Notes: generated by a model from the letters alone, not told the origin. DNA of 64,000 nucleotides from Qipengyuania gaetbuli (GCF_020171365.1 NZ_JAIUZO010000002.1:1054001-1118000); one strand, 5' to 3'. Positions 33,989 through 43,877 are shown, counted from the stretch's first letter. Numbers and translations: made by a program.

Positions 33989-35545
33989 ATGGGAGAGACT
34001 GAACCGGCCGCTCGACTCGCTGAACCTTTCGGCGACTTTTCCGCGATCATTTCGGACTGGGCGCAGCGCCAGCCCGATGCGCCTGCCCTGCGCGACGGGG
34101 CGGACACCATGTCCTGGGGTGAACTTGGGGACCAGGTCGAACGGATCGCCGCGCGCCTGCTCGAGACCGGGCTGGAACGCGGACAGTCGGTCGCCATCCT
34201 CGGCGTCTCGTCGATTCCCTATGCCCTCGTCTTCCTTGCCGCGATCAGGGCGGGCGGCGTCGCTGCGCCGCTGACCACCAGCGCCAGTCCCGAGCAGCTT
34301 GCCGCCATGGCGCGCGATTCGGGCGCGCAGCATATCTTCGTCACGCGCGCGAAGCTGGACGACATGGGCGACGGCGCCTTCCCGGGCATGGAGCGCGTGA
34401 TTCTCGACGAGGAGCTCGCCGGCTGGATGGCTCCCGCCGGCACCACTGCGCGAACCCATGTCCCCGAGCCGGGCGACCCGTTCAACATCATCTATTCTTC
34501 CGGCACGACCGGCACGCCCAAGGGCATCGTCCATTCGCACCAGATGCGCTGGCGCCAGTTCGCCGCGACCGCTGCCAGCTGGCTCGAGGCGGGCCTGCCG
34601 GTGCGCACACTGGCATCGACGCCGCTTTATTCGAACACCACCATGGTCGCCTTCCTGCCCGCCCTGCTGGCTGGCGGCACGGTGCGCGTGATGGGCAAGT
34701 TCGACACGATCGGCTGGCTCGGCCATGCAGCGGCCGATCGCACGACCATCACCATGCTGGTGCCCGTGCAATACCAGCGCCTGATGGACGAGCCGCGGTT
34801 CGATGAATTCGACCTGTCGGCGCTGCAGCTCAAATACTGTACCTCGGCCCCCTTCTCGGCAGAGCTGAAGCGCGAGGTGCTGGCACGGATGCCGGGCGCG
34901 CTGATCGAGATCTATTCGATGACCGAAGGCGGGGTCGTGTGCCTCTTGGAAGCGCACAAGTTCCCCGACAAGCTGCACACCGTGGGGCGCCCCGCCCCTG
35001 GCAGCGAGCTGAAGGTGCTGGACGACGAGGACCGCGAAGTCCCGCCCGGCACGCCCGGCAACCTCGTGGGCCGCAGCCACACCATGATGAGCGGATACAA
35101 GAACCGCCCCGACCAGACGCGCGACGGCTACTGGAGCGATCCCGCCACGGGCGAGACCTGGCAGCGCATGGGCGACATCGGCCGCGTCGATGCCGAGGGC
35201 TTCGTCGAGCTGGTGGGCCGCGCCAAGGACATGATCATCTCGGGCGGGTTCAACATCTTCCCGGTCGACCTCGAGAACGAACTGCTCAAGGAAGCAGGCG
35301 TGCGCGAGGCGGCGGTCATCGGCATGCCTTCGCGCCGCTGGGGCGAAACGCCGGTCGGCTTCGTGACCCTGTCGCAGGATGCCGAAGGGCCCGACGCGAT
35401 CCGCGAGGCGGTGAACGCCCGGCTCGGCAAGACGCAGCGGCTCGCCCAGCTGCTCGCGATCGACGACATGCCGCGCAGCCACATCGGCAAGCTGCTCAAG
35501 ACGGAACTGCGCCAGATCGCCGAAACGCTCGGCACGCCCGACTGA
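33989..35545 (+). CDS. AMP-dependent acyl-CoA synthetase/ligase
   Basis: A 518-residue ANL superfamily enzyme. The P-loop is YSSGTTGTPKGIVHSH, the adenine-binding motif is IEIYSMTEGGVVCL, the hinge Asp and Arg are in RMGDIGRVDAEGFVELVGRA and the C-terminal catalytic Lys is in RSHIGKLLKTELR. It would activate a carboxylic acid to acyl-AMP and then the CoA ester; the chain type is not evident (resembles FadD-like and 4-coumarate ligase-like proteins). ATG 33989 is used; the family core begins soon after. Stands alone on its transcript. Confidence 0.9.
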   Translation: MGETEPAARLAEPFGDFSAIISDWAQRQPDAPALRDGADTMSWGELGDQVERIAARLLETGLERGQSVAILGVSSIPYALVFLAAIRAGGVAAPLTTSASPEQLAAMARDSGAQHIFVTRAKLDDMGDGAFPGMERVILDEELAGWMAPAGTTARTHVPEPGDPFNIIYSSGTTGTPKGIVHSHQMRWRQFAATAASWLEAGLPVRTLASTPLYSNTTMVAFLPALLAGGTVRVMGKFDTIGWLGHAAADRTTITMLVPVQYQRLMDEPRFDEFDLSALQLKYCTSAPFSAELKREVLARMPGALIEIYSMTEGGVVCLLEAHKFPDKLHTVGRPAPGSELKVLDDEDREVPPGTPGNLVGRSHTMMSGYKNRPDQTRDGYWSDPATGETWQRMGDIGRVDAEGFVELVGRAKDMIISGGFNIFPVDLENELLKEAGVREAAVIGMPSRRWGETPVGFVTLSQDAEGPDAIREAVNARLGKTQRLAQLLAIDDMPRSHIGKLLKTELRQIAETLGTPD

Positions 35546-35563
35546 CCGCCAATTCCATTGCAG

Positions 35564-35599
35564 GATGTGCGGCGGCAGCGTTCGAGACGCGGCGCCGAC
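35564..35599 (+). repeat. Direct repeat copy 1
   Basis: Starts GATGTGCGGCGGCA and ends with the 22-base block GCGTTCGAGACG-CGGCGCCGAC. The block recurs exactly at 35627-35648. GAGACGCGG inside it is also complementary to CCGCGTCTC at 35681-35689. Confidence 0.8.
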
Positions 35600-35612
35600 G
35601 TGCTTGTGCCTT

Positions 35613-35648
35613 GATGTGCGACAGGCGCGTTCGAGACGCGGCGCCGAC
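35613..35648 (+). repeat. Direct repeat copy 2
   Basis: Starts GATGTGCGACAGGC and ends with the same 22-base block as copy 1; offset between copies is 49 bases. Only two copies are present and the spacer between the blocks is 27 bases, so it is not a CRISPR array. Confidence 0.8.
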
Positions 35649-36059
35649 ACGGGGGGAGGGGGGAGAGGAGGTGTGGGCGGCCGCGTCTCTACTCGCTGCC
35701 ATATCGCCTCGCGCCGGACGGCATTGCGCTAGGAGTCGCATCGGCGCTTGGCCGGCTCGTCCCGAGCGAGGAAGGCGACGACAGGAAACTCGGGGGGGAG
35801 GATCTGCCGCCATCTCTGTTCCGGTAACGCTCGGGGCAGTGCCCTCGGCGCCGGATGTGAGGGTTGTAATAATCTTGCTGGCGGACGAACAAAAGTGAGA
35901 AAAGGTCAGGGTGTGTTGCGTTTTGCGCAAGTACCAAACCGCCATCTCCCTAGGGCGACACGCAACTCGCATTTGCATCCCGCGCAAGACTGCGACAAAA
36001 TCGCGAAAAAATAGAGGGGGTTGCCGAGTCGAATCCGGGGTCGCATCCGGAGAGCACAC

Positions 36060-38093
36060 TTGGCGGAACGTCACTACAAGGCATTCATGAGCTATTCGCA
36101 CCGCGACCGGCAGGTGGCGAACTGGCTCCATCGCGCGCTCGAAACCTATCGCCTGCCTCCGCACATGATTGCCGCCGGCAGGGCCGAGCGCCTGCGCCCG
36201 ATCTTCAAGGATCGCGACGAGCTGCCCGCTTCCGACAGCCTCGGCGATGCGATCGAGACGGCCATCCGGTCGAGCGACGCGCTGATCGTCCTGTGTTCGC
36301 CGGCCGCCGCCGCATCCCCCTGGATCGCGCGCGAGGTCGATCTCTACAAGCGCATCCATGGCGACCGCGGCGTGATGCCCGTGGTGGTCGAGGGCGAGCC
36401 GCCGGGCAATTTCCCCGCCCCGCTGCTGGTCCACTACGAAAACGGCGAGCCGACCGATCGCGAGGCGGAGCCCATCGCCGCCGACATGCGACCCGAAGCC
36501 GACGGCAAGAAGCTGGCCAAGCTCAAGCTTGTCGCCGGGCTGGCAGGTGTCGATCTCGACCATCTCGTCCAGCGCGATGCGGCGCGGCGCCAGCGCAAGC
36601 TGGTCATGGTGGCAGGGGCATCGGCCCTCGGCATGATCGGGACCACGGCCCTGTCCGCCTATGCCATCGACCAGCGCAACGAGGCGCGGGAGCAAAGGGC
36701 AGAAGCCGACGGGCTGATCGAATACATGCTGACCGACCTGCGCAAGCAGCTGGAGCCGGTCGGCCGGCTGGAACTGCTCGACGGCGTGGGCAAGCGCGCG
36801 ATGGACTATTACGCCCGCCAGAAGCTGGCCGACCTGTCCGCCACCGAACTCGGCCGCCGGGCGCGCGCCACCATGCTCGTGGCCGAGGTCCAGAACCTGC
36901 GCGGCAACAATGCCGAGGCACTGCCCGCCTTCCGCCAGGCCGCCCGCACCACGGCCGAACTGCTCGAACGCAAGCCCGACGACCCGGAACGCATGTTCAA
37001 CCACGGGCAGAGCCTGTTCTGGGTCGGCTACATCGCCTGGCAGCATGGCCGGCTGGGCGAGGCGCGCAAGGCGATGGAGGATTACGCCGACATCTCCCAC
37101 CGGCTCGCGGCAAAAGACCGCTCCAACCTCGTCTGGCAGATGGAGGAGGCCTATTCGCTATCGAACCTCGGCACGATGGCGAAAGAGGCCGGTGAGCTGG
37201 CAAGCGCGCTCGACTATTTCCGCCGCAATATCGAGCTGACCGAGATCGTCTCCGTCAAGGAAGGGCGCCCCGTCGCCCGCGAGATCGAGATCGCCGGCGG
37301 CCTGTCCTGGGTCGCCTCCACCTTGCAGTCGCTGGGCCGGATGGGCGAGGCGCTGGAGGCACGGCGCAAGGAACTGGCGATCCTAGACAAGGTCGTGGCC
37401 GATGATCCCGCCAATATCGAGGCGCGCAAGGGCCGCATCTTCTCGCTGGCCAACATCGGGCAGCTCGAGGCCTTCCAAGGCGACCGCGTCGCGGCACGCA
37501 AGTCGCTCGATGCTGCCATCGCGGACTTCGACAGGGTGCTCGTCGCTGACGGGGACAATACGCTGGTGAAGGAACTGGGCCGCGCTGCCCTGCGCGACCG
37601 CGCCCTGCTGGCATGGTCCGACGGAGACGATGCCCTCGCCAGCAGGCAATTCGACCGGCTGGAATCCATCCAGGCCGACCTGATCGCGCGGGACCGGAAG
37701 AATTACGAATGGACGGTCAGCGCTCCGGCCGTCCTCGACCTGCAGCGCGCCATTACCGATCGCAGCACCTTGTCCGCAGCGGCGCTGCACGAGATTGCCG
37801 ATAAGTGGGACGACGCGCTCGAACCCAAAGATCCGGACCGCCAGTTCGTCCGCATCGCCAGCCGGATGGTGCATGCCGCAGCCTACCGGAAGGAAGGCGA
37901 TGCCGCCCGCGCCCGCAAGGCCTATGCCGCCGCGCTGGCAGTGCCGGAAACCAAGGGAGAACGGGTCGACTTCCGCTCCATCGCGCTGCGTGCGGTCGCG
38001 GCCGAGAAGACCGGCCAGCGCCAGCTGGCAGCGCGGCTTCGCGCCCGCCTGGAGAAGCTGGGCATCAAGCCGCTGATCGACGACCGGCTTTGA
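36060..38093 (+). CDS. TIR-transmembrane-TPR protein
   Basis: A 677-residue protein from TTG 36060, chosen because CCGGAGAG lies 5 bases upstream and TIR proteins begin right before the first strand ([20 protein letters not shown]). The TIR domain spans about residues 5-125: BB-loop [17 protein letters not shown], then [20 protein letters not shown] with the predicted catalytic Glu92 (WIAREVDLY). After a basic patch (ARRQRK) a single membrane helix covers about 180-203 ([20 protein letters not shown]), then a coiled coil ([20 protein letters not shown]) and about 400 residues of TPR-like helices ([20 protein letters not shown]). Positive-inside charge predicts TIR in the cytoplasm and TPRs outside. 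TIR domains often cleave NAD or signal with cyclic ADP-ribose products; activity here is inferred. Confidence 0.88.
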   Translation: MAERHYKAFMSYSHRDRQVANWLHRALETYRLPPHMIAAGRAERLRPIFKDRDELPASDSLGDAIETAIRSSDALIVLCSPAAAASPWIAREVDLYKRIHGDRGVMPVVVEGEPPGNFPAPLLVHYENGEPTDREAEPIAADMRPEADGKKLAKLKLVAGLAGVDLDHLVQRDAARRQRKLVMVAGASALGMIGTTALSAYAIDQRNEAREQRAEADGLIEYMLTDLRKQLEPVGRLELLDGVGKRAMDYYARQKLADLSATELGRRARATMLVAEVQNLRGNNAEALPAFRQAARTTAELLERKPDDPERMFNHGQSLFWVGYIAWQHGRLGEARKAMEDYADISHRLAAKDRSNLVWQMEEAYSLSNLGTMAKEAGELASALDYFRRNIELTEIVSVKEGRPVAREIEIAGGLSWVASTLQSLGRMGEALEARRKELAILDKVVADDPANIEARKGRIFSLANIGQLEAFQGDRVAARKSLDAAIADFDRVLVADGDNTLVKELGRAALRDRALLAWSDGDDALASRQFDRLESIQADLIARDRKNYEWTVSAPAVLDLQRAITDRSTLSAAALHEIADKWDDALEPKDPDRQFVRIASRMVHAAAYRKEGDAARARKAYAAALAVPETKGERVDFRSIALRAVAAEKTGQRQLAARLRARLEKLGIKPLIDDRL

Positions 38094-38135
38094 GGCGGGA
38101 CATTTCGACGAACCAGCAGGAGAGAGGACCAGACG

Positions 38136-38633
38136 ATGAGCAAGGACATCTCGATCGACGTGACGATCAGCAACGTGAGGAAACGCACCGGGCAACCCTA
38201 TACCGACCAGTACGAGTGCGATTTCCACTTCGCTTCGACTGCCAGCGAAGTGACCGACAATGGAGACGTCGACCTGTCCTGCGTCACGCAAGACGCCAAG
38301 CTGACCTTCAACCTCAAGACCACCAGTTTCGAGATGAACAACAAAATCTACCAGTGCGCCTTTCCGGCCAGCGTGAACGAGGCCTTCTGGATCGCGCGGA
38401 AGGGCGGGCCGCCTCCGGGCAAGGGCAACGCGCCGCCGATGGCGGGCGGAGGCAAGCTGGGCAAACAGTTCGCCGTGGGCAATGGCTCCAACCAGACCAA
38501 GGCCATCCTCGAGGACGACAACGACGACGGCAATTCATGGAAATATTGCCTGGTGATGGAATTCGCCCTGGGCAAGGCACCCAAGGAGATCATCATCGAT
38601 CCCGTCATCATCAACCGGAAGCCGGATTTGTAA
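38136..38633 (+). CDS. Unknown beta-rich protein coupled to the TIR gene
   Basis: A 165-residue soluble protein starting 42 bases after the TIR gene, with a strong AGGAGAGAGG site. It looks beta-rich: [48 protein letters not shown], then a flexible Gly/Pro linker ([18 protein letters not shown]) and [20 protein letters not shown]. No signal peptide, no membrane helix. I do not recognise the family. Position suggests a partner, sensor or regulator of the TIR protein; that is inference. Confidence 0.78.
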   Translation: MSKDISIDVTISNVRKRTGQPYTDQYECDFHFASTASEVTDNGDVDLSCVTQDAKLTFNLKTTSFEMNNKIYQCAFPASVNEAFWIARKGGPPPGKGNAPPMAGGGKLGKQFAVGNGSNQTKAILEDDNDDGNSWKYCLVMEFALGKAPKEIIIDPVIINRKPDL

Positions 38634-38644
38634 ATTCGACTGCA

Positions 38645-38684
38645 GGCAGGGGCGGGCGCGCTGGACTTGCGCGCGCGTCCTGCC
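38645..38684 (+). terminator. Hairpin between the TIR unit and guaA
   Basis: GGCAGG (38645-38650) pairs with CCTGCC (38679-38684), with GCGCGC arms inside. No T run follows. It may end the TIR transcript or fold in the guaA leader. Confidence 0.4.
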
Positions 38685-38698
38685 TAACCGCTTGCGCC

Positions 38699-40273
38699 AT
38701 GGACGACGCGCACCTTCCCGATTCCATCCTTATCGTCGATTTCGGCAGCCAGGTTACCCAGCTCATCGCACGCCGCGTGCGCGAAGCGGGTGTCTATTCC
38801 GAGATCGCGCCCTTCACGCAGGCCGAAGAGGCATTCCACCGGCTGAAGCCCAAGGGCATCATCCTGTCGGGCTCGCCTGCCGGCGTACCCGAAGAGGGCA
38901 GCCCGCGCGCGCCCGAGATGCTTTTCGAGGCAGGCATCCCGATCCTCGGTATCTGCTACGGCCAGCAGGTCATGAGCCACCAATTGGGCGGCGAGGTCCG
39001 TCCGGGCCATGAAACGGGCGAAGGCGGCGAATTCGGCCGGGCCTATCTCACCGTCACCAAGGACTGCGCCCTGTTCGACGGGCTGTGGCAGGTCGGCGAG
39101 CGTCACCAGGTCTGGATGAGCCACGGCGACAAGGTGACCAGGTTCGCCCCCGGCTTCGAGATCGTCGCCATTTCCGACGGCGCGCCCTTCGCAGTGATCG
39201 CCGACGAGGAACGCAAGTTCTACGGCACGCAGTTCCACCCCGAGGTCGTCCATACGCCCGACGGCGGCAGGCTGATCGCCAATTTCGTGCGCCACGTCTG
39301 CGGCCTTGCGGGCGACTGGACCATGGCCGCCTATCGCGAGACCAAGGTGCGCGAAATCCGCGAACAGGTCGGCGACGGCAAGGTGATCTGCGGGTTGTCG
39401 GGCGGCGTCGACAGCTCGGTCGCGGCGATCCTCATCCACGAGGCGATCGGCGATCAGCTGACCTGCGTCTTCGTCGACCACGGCCTGCTGCGATTGAACG
39501 AACGCGAACAGGTCGAGACCATGTTCCGCGACCATTACAACATCCCGTTGGTCGTCGTGGACGCGGAAGAGATGTTCATGGAAGGCCTTGCCGGGGTCAC
39601 CGACCCCGAAGCCAAGCGCAAGTTCATCGGCAAGACTTTCATCGATGTGTTCGAAGCCGAGGCCAAGAAGGTCGGCGGCGCGGACTTCCTCGCGCAGGGC
39701 ACGCTCTATCCCGACGTCATCGAAAGCGTCAGCTTCACCGGCGGGCCGAGCGTGACGATCAAGAGCCACCACAATGTTGGCGGCCTGCCCGAACGCATGA
39801 ACATGAAGCTGGTCGAGCCGCTGCGCGAACTGTTCAAGGACGAGGTGCGCGAGTTGGGCCGAGAACTGGGCCTGCCCGACATGTTCGTCGGCCGTCATCC
39901 CTTCCCCGGACCGGGCCTTGCGATCCGCATCCCGGGCGAGGTCACCAAGGAACGCTGCGACATCCTGCGCAAGGCCGACGCGATCTATCTCGACGAGATC
40001 CGCAAGGCCGGTCTTTACGACGCGATCTGGCAGGCCTTTGCCGTGCTGCTGCCGGTCAAGACCGTGGGCGTGATGGGCGATTATCGCACCTATGACAGCG
40101 TCTGCGGCCTGCGCGCGGTGACATCGACCGATGGCATGACCGCCGACGTCTACCCCTTCGATGCCGCCTTCCTGACGGGCTGTGCCACGCGCATCGTCAA
40201 CGAGGTGCAGGGCATCAACCGCGTGGTTTACGACTACACCTCGAAGCCGCCGGGCACGATCGAGTGGGAGTGA
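38699..40273 (+). CDS. guaA: GMP synthase (glutamine-hydrolysing)
   Basis: A 524-residue enzyme converting XMP to GMP with glutamine and ATP. The class I amidotransferase half has the nucleophile in [19 protein letters not shown] and QFHPEV; the ATP-pyrophosphatase half has the PP-loop [20 protein letters not shown]; the C-terminal dimerisation domain has [19 protein letters not shown] and ends KPPGTIEWE. All catalytic residues are present and length is typical. ATG 38699 starts just before the first strand ([20 protein letters not shown]). Confidence 0.98.
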   Translation: MDDAHLPDSILIVDFGSQVTQLIARRVREAGVYSEIAPFTQAEEAFHRLKPKGIILSGSPAGVPEEGSPRAPEMLFEAGIPILGICYGQQVMSHQLGGEVRPGHETGEGGEFGRAYLTVTKDCALFDGLWQVGERHQVWMSHGDKVTRFAPGFEIVAISDGAPFAVIADEERKFYGTQFHPEVVHTPDGGRLIANFVRHVCGLAGDWTMAAYRETKVREIREQVGDGKVICGLSGGVDSSVAAILIHEAIGDQLTCVFVDHGLLRLNEREQVETMFRDHYNIPLVVVDAEEMFMEGLAGVTDPEAKRKFIGKTFIDVFEAEAKKVGGADFLAQGTLYPDVIESVSFTGGPSVTIKSHHNVGGLPERMNMKLVEPLRELFKDEVRELGRELGLPDMFVGRHPFPGPGLAIRIPGEVTKERCDILRKADAIYLDEIRKAGLYDAIWQAFAVLLPVKTVGVMGDYRTYDSVCGLRAVTSTDGMTADVYPFDAAFLTGCATRIVNEVQGINRVVYDYTSKPPGTIEWE

Positions 40274-40295
40274 CTATACAGGAAGGGGTCGTCTT

Positions 40296-41216
40296 TTGAA
40301 AACTCTCAACAAGGTCGCAGGAGTGCTGCGGTCTGCGCAGCGTCTGTCGGAAACCCTGCGTGCCGAAACGAAGGCCGATGGTCGGGTCGTTTTCCCCCAT
40401 GATGGTGGGACTGAGGTGCGGCTGCCCGAAATCTCGCGAAGCGACCTGATTCGTTCGGAAGGCCGCGGGTTCCTCAACAGGATAAACCATTTTCGGCAGC
40501 GACCAGATAAAGAAGCCTTGCTGCGCCAAGTTGTGTACTGGATGATGGCAAGCGAGCAAATCGATCGGTCCGGCACCATCATCGACATAGGGTGTTGGAT
40601 TGGCGACAATGCGACCGTCTGGGCAAAGATGGTCGAGCCCCACGGCGGCTCGGTTATCGCCGTAGACCCTTCCATCGAAAATCTGCAATTTGCTCGACAG
40701 GTGGCGGACGCAAACAAGTCCAGCAACATCACTTTCGTCCGCGCCGTTTGTTCCGCCATTAGTGGCGAAACGGTCTATCTCGAAGGAGATGTATCACACG
40801 GCTCGTTCGCGCATGATGGCGAGGGAGGGCAATCGTTCCAGACGAAAACACTGGATGAAATTGCGGGCGAGAGCATTGGCAATATCTCGCTCCTCCACGT
40901 GGACGTCGAGGGTTTTGAGGCGGAGGTCATTCGCGGCGCTTCCGAGATCATCGAAAGGTCGCAACCGGTGGTAATTTTCGAACAGCACATTTCCTCTGAA
41001 CGCCCGGAAGAGATCGCCGCCTTTCTCGCAGATAGCGGTTATCGTACTTTCATGATCAATGAGGTCTTGCCGGATTGCAGGCTGGATTGCCGGAATTTCA
41101 TCGCCTTGCCAAAGTCAGTCGATCCCGGCGCTCTTCCGGAGATACGCAACGACCAGGGCGAGAAGAACAGCATCTGGTACGCGTGCGTAGGTCCCGCGCT
41201 GATCCCCTTAAATTAG
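40296..41216 (+). CDS. FkbM family methyltransferase
   Basis: About 306 residues from TTG 40296, which has GGAAGGGG 7 bases upstream; no ATG lies before the conserved part. The FkbM methyltransferase core is visible: TIIDIGCWIGDNATVWAKMV (SAM glycine motif), SVIAVDPSIENLQFARQVAD, and LLHVDVEGFEAEVIRGASEI. Such enzymes methylate sugars, lipids or polyketides. The gene is clearly AT-richer than guaA and the genes after it, and codon use differs, which suggests transfer. No glycan cluster adjoins it. Substrate unknown. Confidence 0.82.
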   Translation: MKTLNKVAGVLRSAQRLSETLRAETKADGRVVFPHDGGTEVRLPEISRSDLIRSEGRGFLNRINHFRQRPDKEALLRQVVYWMMASEQIDRSGTIIDIGCWIGDNATVWAKMVEPHGGSVIAVDPSIENLQFARQVADANKSSNITFVRAVCSAISGETVYLEGDVSHGSFAHDGEGGQSFQTKTLDEIAGESIGNISLLHVDVEGFEAEVIRGASEIIERSQPVVIFEQHISSERPEEIAAFLADSGYRTFMINEVLPDCRLDCRNFIALPKSVDPGALPEIRNDQGEKNSIWYACVGPALIPLN

Positions 41217-41243
41217 GGGCGAAGGGCGAGCGGACTCAGAAGG

Positions 41244-41954
41244 ATGCAGCTCCCCCTCGGCCCCGATCCGCGAACCGAAATCCTGCGCCGGTTGCAGGCG
41301 CTGCTCGTCCAGCGGTTCGGACGGATCGAGCGCGCGGCAGCCGAATGGCGCAAGCCCGAATGGGTGCTGGTCCAGGGCGTGATCGGTGCGCGCACCAAGT
41401 CCGAAGTGTCGAACGCAGCGACCGACCGGCTGCTGCGTCGTTACGGTTCGTGGGAAGCAGTCGCCGATGCGCAGCTCGATGAACTGCAGGCCGAACTGGC
41501 AACGCAGACCTATCCCAACATCGCGGCAGAGCGGCTCAAGGCAAGCCTGACCGCGCTTGTGGCCTTGCGGGGAGCCGTCGACCTCTCGCACCTCGCCGAC
41601 ATGGATACGCTCGCCGCGATGCGCTGGCTGGAACAGCTGCCCGGCATCGGGCGCAAGATTGCGGCAGGCGTGATGAACGCCTCCACGCTGGATCGCCGCG
41701 CAATCGTGCTCGACGGGCACCATACCCGCATCCTTCAGCGCATGGGCCTCGTCCCGGCCAAGGCAACGACCGACCGCGCTTTCGATGCGATCATGCCCGC
41801 GATGCCGGACGAATGGAGCGCCGCCGATTACGACGAGCACCACCTGCTGATGAAGAAACTCGGGCAGACCTGGTGCCGCCCCGCCTCGCCCGAATGCGGG
41901 ATCTGCCCCGCGCTCGCTTTATGCGAAACCGGACGCAAGCGCGCCCGGGGCTGA
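41244..41954 (+). CDS. Endonuclease III-like DNA glycosylase (HhH-GPD with 4Fe-4S)
   Basis: A 236-residue protein. The helix-hairpin-helix is LEQLPGIGRKIAAGVMNAST with the catalytic Lys of bifunctional glycosylases, and the catalytic Asp is in IVLDGHHTRILQRMG. The C-terminal cluster CRPASPECGICPALALC gives the C-x6-C-x2-C-x5-C spacing of the endonuclease III iron-sulfur site. Predicted to excise oxidised pyrimidines or a related lesion. It is more divergent than a canonical Nth (VLDGHHTR rather than VDTHVxR), so a second Nth elsewhere would not surprise. Confidence 0.85.
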   Translation: MQLPLGPDPRTEILRRLQALLVQRFGRIERAAAEWRKPEWVLVQGVIGARTKSEVSNAATDRLLRRYGSWEAVADAQLDELQAELATQTYPNIAAERLKASLTALVALRGAVDLSHLADMDTLAAMRWLEQLPGIGRKIAAGVMNASTLDRRAIVLDGHHTRILQRMGLVPAKATTDRAFDAIMPAMPDEWSAADYDEHHLLMKKLGQTWCRPASPECGICPALALCETGRKRARG

Positions 41955-41957
41955 GCG

Positions 41958-42377
41958 TCAGCCTTCGCCTTCCTTGTCGGCAAGGCGGTAGGGAACGAAA
42001 TCATCGAGGAAGATGAAGCCAGTGTACATGTCCGAGAAACGGTCGCGCGTGGTGATCTGGTCGCTGCGGCACAGCTGCGAACCGCTGAACTTCTGAATCA
42101 CCATGTAGTCGCTGTCGTCGATCGCGTCGGGGGTCTTGGTGTAGTTCACCCAGATCGTGTTGCCCGACTTGTAGACCAGCGCGGTCTCGTCGATGCGCGT
42201 AAGGGGACGTGAGCCGATCATGGTAATGCAGCTTTCCGGCTTACCCGCGACGCGGCCTTCGAGCATCTTGGCGAGCTTGGCCTCGCCCTTGGTCATCTCG
42301 GCCTGTTCTTCGGCGTGAGCGACGGGAGCGGCCAGCAGGCCGAGGGCAGCGGAAGCAAGAGCAAGGCGTCTGATCAT
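41958..42377 (-). CDS. Secreted protein of unknown function
   Basis: A 139-residue protein with signal peptide MIRRLALASAALGLLAAPVA-HA. The mature part has two cysteines (PESCITMIGSRPL; GSQLCRSDQITTRDRF) that may form a disulfide and strands such as ALVYKSGNTIWVNYTKT. Ends in an acidic tail. No family recognised with confidence. It converges with the glycosylase gene, leaving 3 bases between stops. Confidence 0.75.
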   Translation of the reverse strand: MIRRLALASAALGLLAAPVAHAEEQAEMTKGEAKLAKMLEGRVAGKPESCITMIGSRPLTRIDETALVYKSGNTIWVNYTKTPDAIDDSDYMVIQKFSGSQLCRSDQITTRDRFSDMYTGFIFLDDFVPYRLADKEGEG

Positions 42378-42452
42378 CGCGAGTCTCCTTGAAGGATATA
42401 ACCTTGTATCATGGCCAAAATGAACCGGCGATGAGTCGAGCCCTGGAAGCGC

Positions 42453-43877
42453 TCAGCCGGTGCCGCCTACCGTGATCCCGTCGATCAGCAGGCTGGGCTG
42501 GCCGACGCCCGCTGGCACGCTCTGCCCACCCTTGCCGCACATGCCCACGCCCTGGTCGAGCGCCATGTCGTTGCCGATGCCCTTGACGCGCGTCAGCACG
42601 CTGGGCCCGTCGCCGATCAGCGTCGCGCCCTTTATCGGGGCGACGACCTTGCCCTTCTCGACCTTGTAGGCTTCCGTGCAGGCGAAGACGAACTTGCCGC
42701 TGGTGATGTCGACCTGGCCGCCGCCGAAGCTGGTGGCGTAGATACCGTCGTCGACGCGAGACAGCAGCTCTTCCGGATCGTCCTGACCGCCCTGCATGAA
42801 GGTATTGGTCATGCGCACCATCGGCGCGTGCTGGTAGCTTTCGCGGCGACCGTTGCCGGTCGGCTCGGCGCCCATCAGCCGCGCATTGAGGCGGTCCTGC
42901 ATGTAGCCCTTCAGGATGCCGTCCTCGATCAGCACCGTCTCGCGCGTGGGCGTGCCCTCGTCGTCGATGGTAAGCGAGCCGCGCCGGTCGGCGAGCGAAC
43001 CGTCATCGATGACCGTCACGCCGGGCGAGGCAACGCGTTCGCCGATGCGGCCCGAAAAGGCGCTGGTGCCCTTGCGGTTGAAATCGCCCTCGAGCCCGTG
43101 GCCGACTGCCTCGTGCAGCAGCACGCCGCACCAGCCGGGGCCGAGCAGGACGGTCTTCTCGCCCGCCGGGGCAGCAATGCTTTCAAGGTTCACCAGCGCC
43201 TGTCGCACCGCCTCGTCGATGGCGTACATCCACGCGCCCTCGTCGAACAGGCGTTCGTAGAGATGGCGTCCGCCGAAACCGTAGGCGCCCGTTTCGCGCC
43301 GCCCGTTCTGTTCGGCGACGACCGACACGTTGAGCCGCACCAGCGGACGGATGTCGCGCGCGACATGCCCGTCGGGACGCACGATCTCGACCACGCTCCA
43401 GCTGGCGGCGAGGCTGGCGGACACCTGCGCCACGCGCGGGTCCTTGGCACGGGCGACCGCGTCGATCTTTTCCAGCAACGCGACCTTTTCGGCAAAGGGC
43501 ACGAGGTCGAGCGGGCAGGCATCGGTGTAGAGGTGGCGGTTGGTCCGCTCGGGCGGGGCAGCCAGCGGATTCTTCGTCGCATCGAGCAGTTTCAGCGTTT
43601 CGCCCGCGCGCGCGATGGCCGCCGCGCTGATCTCGTTGGCGTGGGCAAAGCCGGTCATCTCGCCCGACACGCCGCGCAGGCCGAAGCCCGAATCGCGGCT
43701 GTAGTCGGCAGTCTTTAACCGCCCGTCGTCGAAGCCGAAGGCCTCGGAGGCGATGAACTGGAGGTACAGCTCCCCGTCGTCGCAGGACGAGAGCAACTGG
43801 CGCGTCAGGCGCTGCGCCTCTGCCGGGTCCAGTTTCGTGCCGTATAGGAGTGCGTGCGGGTCGTTGGCTTGCGTCAT
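42453..43877 (-). CDS. tldD: Metalloprotease TldD
   Basis: A 474-residue subunit of the TldD/TldE protease, which processes modified peptides and CcdA. The zinc motif is in LLHEAVGHGLEGDFNRKGTS; TIDDEGTPTRETVLIEDGIL, GKFVFACTEAYKVEKGKV and the closing GMCGKGGQSVPAGVGQPSLL are family marks. ATG 43877 is preferred to a TTG at 43886. The partner tldE (pmbA) is not in this window. Cytoplasmic. Confidence 0.96.
   Translation of the reverse strand: MTQANDPHALLYGTKLDPAEAQRLTRQLLSSCDDGELYLQFIASEAFGFDDGRLKTADYSRDSGFGLRGVSGEMTGFAHANEISAAAIARAGETLKLLDATKNPLAAPPERTNRHLYTDACPLDLVPFAEKVALLEKIDAVARAKDPRVAQVSASLAASWSVVEIVRPDGHVARDIRPLVRLNVSVVAEQNGRRETGAYGFGGRHLYERLFDEGAWMYAIDEAVRQALVNLESIAAPAGEKTVLLGPGWCGVLLHEAVGHGLEGDFNRKGTSAFSGRIGERVASPGVTVIDDGSLADRRGSLTIDDEGTPTRETVLIEDGILKGYMQDRLNARLMGAEPTGNGRRESYQHAPMVRMTNTFMQGGQDDPEELLSRVDDGIYATSFGGGQVDITSGKFVFACTEAYKVEKGKVVAPIKGATLIGDGPSVLTRVKGIGNDMALDQGVGMCGKGGQSVPAGVGQPSLLIDGITVGGTG

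Larger units (their letters stand above)
35546..36059. other. Repeat-containing intergenic region upstream of the TIR gene
   Basis: 514 bases with no credible gene in either strand. The left third carries two direct repeats 49 bases apart (35564-35599, 35613-35648) and an inverted partner of part of them (35681-35689). The right third (35860-36010) is AT-richer, holds TTGCG-TTTTG-CGCAA and several A runs, and probably contains the promoter of the TIR unit. Confidence 0.65.

Noticed and set aside
35564..35648. CRISPR array
   Set aside because: Only two repeat copies, no further spacers and no cas genes in the window.
33863..35650. A 595-codon minus-strand frame opposite the acyl-CoA ligase, and a 696-codon plus-strand frame opposite nrdA (30638-32728)
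   Set aside because: Both are antisense shadows of well-supported genes and encode no recognisable protein.
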